Below are positions 56,120 to 64,000 of a stretch of 64,000 bases of DNA, in pieces. The position numbers and the translations under genes were made by a program. This DNA is from Eumeta japonica. Its lineage: Eukaryota; Arthropoda; Insecta; Lepidoptera; Psychidae. The stretch is from the NCBI GenBank assembly GCA_005406025.1, contig BGZK01000854.1, forward strand, positions 186,001-250,000, given 5' to 3'. The notes beneath the pieces were generated by a model. It saw only the letters and a program-made list of their open reading frames with translations, was not told the origin of the DNA and did no database searches. Every line of letters starts with the position of its first letter. Positions within the stretch are counted from its first letter, which is position 1.

Positions 56120-59100
56120 TAAAATAAAGTCGTGTTAGTTAAACAATTTATAACACAAGAACGGCTGCATCGATTTTTATGATGTTTAATTTGTTGGATT
56201 TGTTTCCGCTCCGAATAGCAGAATAGCTAAATAAAAACATGAAAAATTGACGAAAAAAATGAAATAAATTCATTTTCTCATACATTTTTCGTACGCAATA
56301 CTATCTCCGATGGCATGACGGAAACTAAAGTAATTGACTTTAGTTCCAAACTTGCATAGAGTATATCATTAGCTCCGTTTTACGCAAAGGCAAAGAGTAT
56401 ATAATTATATATTCTGGTTCATTTATAGTGAATTTCCATTTAGTTATGTTATTTTTGGTATTCCTTATTTCGGCAATTTTAACAAGAAGTTAAGTTCAAT
56501 GGTGAGAAGAAGATGGTTAAGTTTGTAATGTTTCGTTAGTCAAAGCGGCCTTATCTGTGCTTCTAATCGTTATATGGTAGTCCGTTTCCTTATCATTATA
56601 TACTATTATTTTTGTTTGATAAATTACACATTGTCAATGGTCATGCCTGTTAACATTGCACACACTTAGCGTTTGTGTGTTTGATTTTCCTAGCGGATTT
56701 TGTCGTAATTCTGTCATTTGCAATGCCGCGATGAAGAACATCTATTTTCTTATAATAAAACCTTAATGCAATCAGACTTCGGAATATTGTCAGTCAATTC
56801 ACTGAAGATGGACAAGCAAGCGCACGAAAACGGCGCCAAGTTAGTATGGTCCTACTTCGTGTTTCACAAATACAAAAACGAAGAGATTCAATGACATATG
56901 TACGCCATTACGGTCGTCTAGGTCTGTTCATCACCTTCACGTGCAATCTAAAATGCATATAAATTGTTCATATGCTTTTCTTCGGGAAACGTTAAGTGAT
57001 AGGCACGACATCAACGCACGTGTCCTTAAACAAAAAAACCGGGGCTGATTAATGAAATTGTTAAACATTGCCTCTTTGGGGATGCTCGCTGCTCGATGTA
57101 TTCAATAGAATAGCAAAAACGAGGCTAGTCGTATGCACACATCCTTATTTGATTAGCAGAATCATTTCAAGCAAACCAAATAAATGACGTTACATGTGCC
57201 GAGATGTCTAATTCCAAAACCGATCTAGATCTACATGATGTTGTGATTACGCATATGATTCACGGACCATGTGGTTCTTTAAATCACCAATCACGTGTAT
57301 GATCAAGGGCAAGTGTTGCAAGCGTTATCCACGAGATTTGACGGCGGAGATTATTACTAGCGACAATTATATCGGCGTCGATCATCCGATGATAACGGTA
57401 GAACTATCACCACGAAAGTGAAAGGAAACCATTTCGCGGTAGACAATAGTTCGACTGTTCCGTGTTCGCCAGTTCTTGCTAAAATATTTAAGGCCGTTGC
57501 AATATGGAGTATTGTAATTCAGTAAAATCCATTAAATGCATCTGCAAGTATGTCCCGAAGGCCAGCCATATGGCGGTTTTTAGCATTAAAACTTCCAATA
57601 CCAACGAAGAAATCTCGCACTATCAAATTGGTCGATATGCGAGCTATAATGAGGTGATTTGGAGTATATAATTATTCCCCATTCACGAACAACATCCCAC
57701 TATTCTACATTTGGCGGTGGAGTTGGAGAACGGTCAACGAGTTTATTTCAACGTATCAATTGTTCGTGTGCTGAAACATCCCTAGTGACAACATTGACCA
57801 GTTATGTTTCGATTTTCCAAAGAAATCCGTGTGCACCAACGTTGCTCTACTCTGAGATGTTATGTTATTTCACTTGGAATAATTCTTTAAAGAAATTTCA
57901 ACGGTAGAATGAAGACGACGTGGTTCCTGATCAACTGGATATGCGTTCCACTGATGCTCTTGGTCGCATTTACACAGTACATCCGAAGAATGACGGATGC
58001 TTCTACTCACAGTTGTTGCTGGTGATTGTTAGTGGGCCGACATCATTTGAAATTCTTCGAACTGTCTTTGGTGTAGTGTTCCCAATATTTCATACTGCAT
58101 ATGAACAGCAACAAGTACAATTTACTTGAAAATGACACTCATTGAAATATGACAATCTTTGAAGTAAATTTTTCTGCATCTCCAAGTCAGACTTATTTGC
58201 TATTATTCAATTAAGGGTAATTGGTAGTGATTGAGGGCAATCCCTACCAGTCATACCAAGAACGACCTTTGACGATGAAATAAACGCTTGGCTCAAATCG
58301 TCGACTCTGTGAAGAAACTTCAGTTCACGACAAACATGCGAGTTGCATTGTTAAACGATCCAACTGTGAGAGATTTCTCCGAGCAATTGCTGGATAATAG
58401 CCTTGTTCCTGTCGACGACTCGGACTGATTGATTTCGTTTCCGGCGAAACGATTTCAATTTCATGACAAAGAAGGATGAGCTCATCAACAAATCGTTTCC
58501 GAATATAATTGTTAACAATAACTATCAAAATTGGTTGAGTGAACGAGTAACTCTTGTGGCGAAAAATTGAGACGTGAATTAGTGAAATTTCACAATTCAA
58601 AATCAAATCGTTTGTCCACTGCATTTCTTCAAATCTGTCGACTGTGTGACAAACGAAGACGAAGCAACCGACTATTCAACTGAATTTTTGAATTCATTGG
58701 ACCAGCCCGGTTTGCCACTGCACAATTTACATTGAAGATTTGGCTCAGTTGTCATCGTGTTTCGATATCTGAACCAACCAAAACTATGTAATGGAATGCG
58801 TTTGGTGGTGTAAAAACTCATGGAGAATTTGATCACGCGACGATACTAAAAGGAAAGTTCAAAGGTGAGGAAGTTCTCATTCCAAGAATTTCACTGATTC
58901 CTACCGACATACCATTCGAGTTTAAACGAATTCAATTTTCGATTCGTCTTGCCTCCGTAATGACGATAAACGAATCACAAGTCCAGTCCTTGAGTGTTTA
59001 TGACCTGAATTTAGAAAGTGAATGCTTCTCTCACGGTCATTTATACTTAGTATATTCACGAGTTGGCATATTCACCATCGACATATTCACCATCGGCCTT

Positions 59101-59170
59101 GTACATTCTAGCACCATACAATAAAACGAAAAATGTCGTACATCTCAAGGTGTTTCAATGAATGGAATCC
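56120..59170 (+). mobile_element. Helitron (rolling-circle transposon), heavily decayed
   Basis: The plus strand holds scattered, frameshifted pieces of the Helitron replicase-helicase in correct order: HDINARVLKQK (about 57005), HMIHGPCGSLNHQSR (57255), KGKCCKRYPRDLTAEIIT (57310), 'YCNSVKSIK.ICKYVPK' (57500), 'HYQIGRYASYNE' (57615), LAVELENGQRVYFN (57715), STDALGRIYTVHPKNDGCF (57945), and the PIF1-helicase end KGKFKGEEVLIPRI, PTDIPFEFKRIQFSIRLA, MTINESQVQSLSVYDLNLES, CFSHGHLYLVYSRVG (58850-59060). INESQVQSL replaces the usual INKAQGQSL. 'AACACAAGAACGGCTGCATC' at about 56155 resembles terminal sequence of moth Helitrons. Exact TC and CTRR ends were not found. Non-functional. Confidence 0.85.
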
Positions 59171-59800
59171 GATCCGAGTGCATTTGAATCAGTAATTTCG
59201 ATTTACATTATTCGAATATGATATAATGAAAATATGTTTCATAATGATTTTCGCATATTTATTGAACTCCCTTGATTTATTTATGACAGTTAAGTTAAAA
59301 TAATCAAAAAAAATGTACAGGTCATAATAAGGAAAGACAATATAAATTGATTCTAAGGCGTAACGAAGTTAGTCCAATAAGTTAGTAGTTCATAAAATTA
59401 AGTGAAAAAAACAACAAGTCTTCTTAAATTGATTTGAAAAGTTACTATTTTCACCTGTACAGGTGTTATGCGCACAGGCAGACGCAACGTCTACCGGCAC
59501 CAGACGGTCCGTGCGGATCGTGGGAGCGAGAGGAAATATCAACCAGCCTTCTTAAAATTCTCGTTTTAACGATGTTGCTATCTCTCATAGTACAAAGGCA
59601 CCTCATATATTGAAATTAATCGTACCGATTATGCTGCAGACCGTGCCAAAGAAATAACATGAACATACAACATTACCGTCTTTCCACGTCAGTGGAGTAA
59701 ACATTAACGATAATCATTCCCTCTTCGGTTTAAATTCGTCAAGCATTGAATCAACAATAAGATCGCCCATAAAATTTACGTATTATTTTCAACGATATTG
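59171..59800. other. Intergenic between the Helitron and the CpG-rich patch
   Basis: No gene recognised. Confidence 0.4.
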
Positions 59801-59839
59801 CAATAGAAGTGCAACATATTCTTTGTTCGATACGAAACA

Positions 59840-60090
59840 TAAGGTACGCGGATTTGTTACGAGTTTCGCGGTCCCGCGTGCTCCGGCGCGGCAGTTGCGG
59901 GCCGGGCGTCCTGCGAGCGCTCGTCTTTCGCGTCGGTTACGAAAAGCGTTGTAACACTTTCGCGCACTCGGAAATTTACGTCTCGCCGTTATCGGAGTCG
60001 GTTCCCAAGGAACGCGCTACGCCTGGGGTGAGAAGTTTCCGAGCCACGGAACCGAGACCGTTCGGACTACGGCCGGTGAGGCGACAACTG
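59840..60090 (+). promoter_or_regulatory. CpG-rich patch: possible promoter or first exon of an unseen gene
   Basis: A sharp GC/CpG rise in AT-rich DNA, resembling the patch at the testican start. A plus-strand frame of 106 codons (59809-60129) has no recognisable domain. A good donor-like site, GGCCG|GTGAGG, is at 60076. One reading is a 5' untranslated exon spliced to a gene beyond the window; an unidentified repeat is an alternative. Orientation is a guess from the donor. Confidence 0.35.
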
Positions 60091-60129
60091 TTAGATTTAT
60101 TTAGGATTAAGTTATTTGGGAGTGTTTAA

Positions 60130-63100
60130 TGATTACCATCGAATGGTAATTTCTTCAACGTACTCAATTTAGATGTTTCATTATTTAAACGTAATTTTTT
60201 TATAGCACTAATGGACACGATGGCCGTGGTATTGTTAGCGGCGAATTCAAATATTGTTTGTTGTAAGGGTTTAATGTGTATGAGAAATGCTAAATATTTG
60301 CTCTGATTTATATTATAATTTTGATCTTTCATGTAACTAAGCCATTTTCTTCGGACGATTTCATGCCAAAGATGTATACGAAAGTAATATTGTTTATGGT
60401 TAATTAACCGTAACTTAAGTTATTTTTTTTGTATTAAATATAGTTTTGTATACCTCTTTGTAAGTTTGATAGCCTAATGTTGATCCACGTGTAAATAAAA
60501 CTATATTTGTAAATGACAATAAGTCAATCAAACTGCAAATTAAAATACACTTTACATATTATTTAGAATCTAAAATCCAAACTTACTAACGAAACATCCT
60601 CGATGAAACTTCTTCTACTTGCGTCTTTGAAAAGCTTTAAATCGTTCGGATGTTGGGCAAAATATAAGGCGCCTCACTAAAAAAATATTGACAAATTCAG
60701 CAGTTGTCGTTTGTACAGTTCAGTTAGATATTTACCTACATTGGTACAGAACAAGTGTACTGTAAAATTATATTTCAACTTATTTGAAATCTTTAAGGAC
60801 ACAGACAGATAGGCACCTAAGTTAAAAAGTAGTACCTATATTATTTCTCCCTCTCAACAATGCTGGAGTGATAGATAGCAATTATTGAACTTTTCCATGC
60901 TGTCATTATACAGCATGCCCGTATTATGTACAGAATCTCAAGATTCAAATTCGAAGGGAAAGACCTTCACCGATTCCCATTTCAGTGTAAAGGAAAAGAA
61001 CGAGTTCCGGAATTTGAGTTATCCTTTTTTGCGCCTTATGAAGTGAACATTTGATAAAATTAAAGATTAATGGGAAACGACCATATTTGCGTATCCAACC
61101 TTGAAGAAGAGCCTTGAAACCTTGAAAATAATTTTTCTAGCTTTCGATTTTATCCTCTTTTCTCAGGCATTGTTGGGCGGAAAATATTTTATACTTAGAT
61201 ATATTCTCTTTTAACGAAAGGGAAAGAGTGACGTCAACGATTTTCAACTTTTTATCTTTACCTTTGGCCCCAGACTATACTTAATGTATATCGTATATCA
61301 ATGTTTTCGGTGAATATCAGTGCACTATTTAATAATCAAGAACATTTATTCTATGACGGGAGCACGAATGTGTCGTAAGTTGAATTTCACGGTCTCAAGT
61401 TAACGAACGTGGGTGCTCTATATAATTCAAGAGGTAGGGAGCGAAAGTCCAAATAAAACATTTTTACACCCGAGCAGGAGGCGAGCGTTCAAAGATGTCG
61501 CGTATGTATTTTCTTTTAAGTCTCTACCTTCCGATTGGATGTAAGTGACTTAACGACAAATAGAGCACAAAATATTGAGTTGGTGGAACTTGGTCGATAT
61601 ATGTATACACTACCATGTTCAGGGATGTGCTTGTTCTTTTCAAAATATTGCATTTACCTAAAGAGTATGTATGATTTCATGTGGCCTATTATTTTTTTCT
61701 AACTTTTCGTGACAGCCCTATCGAGAATAAATACAAAGTATCATCTCGTAAAAATTAAAAAGGTTTTTCATGCTTAGTTATTAAATATGAGTTGATGTTG
61801 CATTATCTTATTATTTTGCTATTTCATAACTGTTGGTTCTTATTATGAAACCTTTTGAATTTCATAAAAATATAAATTGAAATTTGTCTCAGTATTAGTA
61901 TCTATTGCATATTTTAAACGACAGTAATAAATAGACTTTTAAAAGGTCATATTAAAAGTAATTGTAGATCAGTTTACTTTTTTATTCGTGGATATTTATT
62001 AATTATAAAATTAAATTCAGAAGCTATGTTCTAGAATAGTAATCCTATCCTGGAGCAGATGGTGCTTGCTTAATATTGTAAGAATAAATTAAAATTGAAG
62101 TTTTATAAAAGGAGCCCACAGTCTTCTTTTATAAGCAATAGTTTTTTAAATACAAAAAAGTAGACGATAAGCTAGACAAGATTCAACAAATAATGATCTA
62201 TCATAATGAATTAAACCATTCACTCTCTGCATGGTCATTATCAATTTACATCCTAAATCAAGGTTTCAAAGTAACCTAGTAGGTTCTAGGTTACTTTGAA
62301 CAGAATTCTAAAAGGTTCTTAACGCGTTAGTATTTCAGTCTCCCTTATTCCCTTACTCCCTTAATCTCCCTCCCTTAGTCTCCACGCGTATTTGTTTACA
62401 ATCAATTATCTCTAATAGGTTGCGCTGTGGGGCAGGGTCTAGGTCGTTCTGAGGGTGGGGATTAGGGTCAGCGTCGGGGCCTAAACGGAGGTTTAGTCCC
62501 AATTGAAAATACTAAATGAGGACGTTGGTGTGGCGTATTTCATATATGCAAATCCGAACAGTTTATGTAGAGGCATTTATTGTTATTAAGGGTAAGCGTA
62601 AAGCGGGGTTATTATGTTACTTTCGTACTAAGTACGAAGTTTAAAATCGCAATGCCAACCCTAATCAGCCACCGACTATAGGCGAGTATTATCCACGCTA
62701 TGCCTTAACTGTCTATGGACAGAGATACGTTCGAAACGCGATATGTTCTGTCGCCGTTGTATTCGTCTCACAGTAACCAAAAGGTTACGGTCAATACTGC
62801 AGATTTATTCTACGACAATGCTGTCATTTGTCAATGCGGGTCGATATCTTACCTCGTGGCTTGGGTTCGGTTACAGATACGCGCGACATTGTTCTAAACG
62901 AGATATGCAAAAAATATCGCAATTACCTTTTTTACTTAGGGTGTATACCCATACTATGTGACCCATATTTGATAATTTTTATCCCACAGTATGGGCCCAG
63001 ACAACCCCTCTCGTTTTCACGTAGTAATTCATAAATATTTTTTTGCTAATAGAATGTTAATATAATCAAAGAGAAAAACTTATGTAAAAAAATATTGTAA

Positions 63101-63589
63101 CAGATACTTACGTTTTACTATAAATAGAATATACAATCGTGACGAAGCCTTAAACCCCCTCGTCCTGTGACAAAGTGAGGTATTTTGAAGACCTCCCTCC
63201 CTCATATCGTCACTCATTACGTTTGGTATTTGTCTTTGGTACTCGTATAATGTATGGATTTTTAGGTACTTACGTTATTATCAATTTAATTGTGTAGTGA
63301 AATCTCATTAATATTATAATTACGAAAGTGTTCTTTTTTATTGCGCTATTCCTACTTTCGCGCCGAAATGAACCTAAGGGGTAACGTGATTTTTATCATT
63401 AAGATAGGTAGTTTATGGACTGGAGAGTGTTAATCTATTTTTTGTTACAAAAAAAAATGCACAATTCATGAGCCATAATAAATATAATTAACTGTATCAG
63501 TGGTATAGCGATATGAATTTGGCTTGTGGATTAGTTAAAAGATCCCGAAGATTGTACTTGGTCTGTCAAAATCCGAAAACAGTATCGTA
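60130..63589. other. AT-rich sequence, no gene recognised
   Basis: About 3.5 kb without a convincing exon or element. A short TCCCTTA-type run lies at about 62339-62385, and a GC-richer patch with TTAGGGTCAG-type sequence at about 62420-62500 is unassigned. The hairpin at 62265-62300 is listed separately. If the patch at 59.84 kb is a first exon, this would be intron. Confidence 0.4.
62265..62300. repeat. Hairpin, 15-bp perfect arms
   Basis: TTCAAAGTAACCTAG and its exact complement with a 6-nt loop. Confidence 0.75.
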
Positions 63590-63757
63590 CTTGAGACCAA
63601 GATCGCGGTTGAAATCGAGAGCGGAATCGCCCTCAAAATCGAAAGAGAGACTTAGAATTTAAAGCAGAACTGGTTATGATATTGGGACGAGACTGGAATC
63701 TGTTCAGATAGGGGAAACGGAATTAAAACGAGACCGGGTTTGGGTAAAAGCTAGTAA
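63590..63757 (+). repeat. Dispersed GATCG-rich repeat family, copy G (3' fragment)
   Basis: Contains the purine-rich run (GAGACCAAGATCGCGG, GAAATCGAGAGCGGAATC) and the family's end 'GGGTAAAAGCTAGT'. The 5' part is missing or too diverged to see. Confidence 0.65.
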
Positions 63758-64000
63758 AACAATAAACAAAACGTTATATAATTAATCCATCGTTCTTGGA
63801 TTATAATAGGTAGTATAGTATTTAATACTATTTATTGGAGAACGTTTAAATATATGAACATAATTCCATACATTTCAGACCCTTCATCTACCTTAGATTA
63901 GAGAAATAAAAAAATAAAGCTTCCTTTCCCTATAATAATTACTATAACTTTGTTTAAAAATTTTTATTATTGATTCATTTTTTTATCAAATAAAAAAATG
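63758..64000. other. AT-rich end of window
   Basis: Nothing recognised. Confidence 0.4.

Noticed and set aside
1..64000. CRISPR array, operon, prophage or integrated virus
   Set aside because: No regularly spaced short direct repeats, no prokaryotic gene layout, and no viral structural or polymerase protein was recognised; all mobile proteins seen belong to DNA transposons, a Helitron or a LINE.

Overview
This is AT-rich eukaryotic nuclear DNA from an insect, almost certainly a moth or butterfly. Genes are split by introns with GT-AG borders, exons are GC-rich islands in AT-rich sequence, and the repeat landscape (mariner, hAT, Helitron and pogo remnants, plus a repeat ending in a degenerate 'CTTGGCCGG'-type tail) is what I know from Lepidoptera. 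The order is an inference from repeat style and protein similarity; no database was searched.

Four host genes are supported. (1) Minus strand, 6096-9980: a soluble family I inorganic pyrophosphatase (Nurf-38 type) in three exons, with an Arg-rich N-terminal extension ahead of an internal Met. (2) Plus strand, 20393-33685: a ten-exon testican/SPOCK gene, the family of Drosophila Carrier of Wingless (Cow), with signal peptide, Cys module, acidic exon, Kazal domain, SPARC-type EC domain, thyroglobulin type-1 domain and acidic tail. (3) Minus strand, 39568-39741: an intronless 57-residue subunit of respiratory complex III (UQCR11/6.4 kDa type). (4) Plus strand, 42686-46532: an ST7 homologue in two coding exons. 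They look like independent housekeeping or developmental genes, not a cluster with one function.

Mobile DNA fills most of the rest. The best structure is a nest at about 13.3-18.2 kb: a mariner element is split by a 3.8 kb hAT element with a perfect 8-bp target duplication, and the hAT itself carries a 424-bp hAT-type MITE with its own perfect 8-bp duplication and a 141-bp near-perfect palindrome. Others are a 212-bp hAT MITE (11.6 kb), a second mariner inside a Cow intron (29.1-30.2 kb), an internally deleted pogo/Tigger element (53.4-54.0 kb), a decayed Helitron (56.1-59.2 kb), a LINE ORF1 remnant (40.8-41.2 kb) and an unclassified 720-bp inverted-repeat element (48.6-49.3 kb).

Seven copies of one dispersed repeat family carry a low-complexity 'GAATCG/GGATCG' segment that gives long stop-free frames easily mistaken for genes. 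There is also a four-unit tandem array of about 110 bp, two microsatellites and many perfect hairpins. From about 60.1 to 64 kb I see no recognisable gene; a CpG-rich patch at 59.84-60.09 kb could be a promoter or first exon of a gene running out of the window. I found no CRISPR array, operon or convincing tRNA/rRNA gene, and no evidence of a wholly new biological system.
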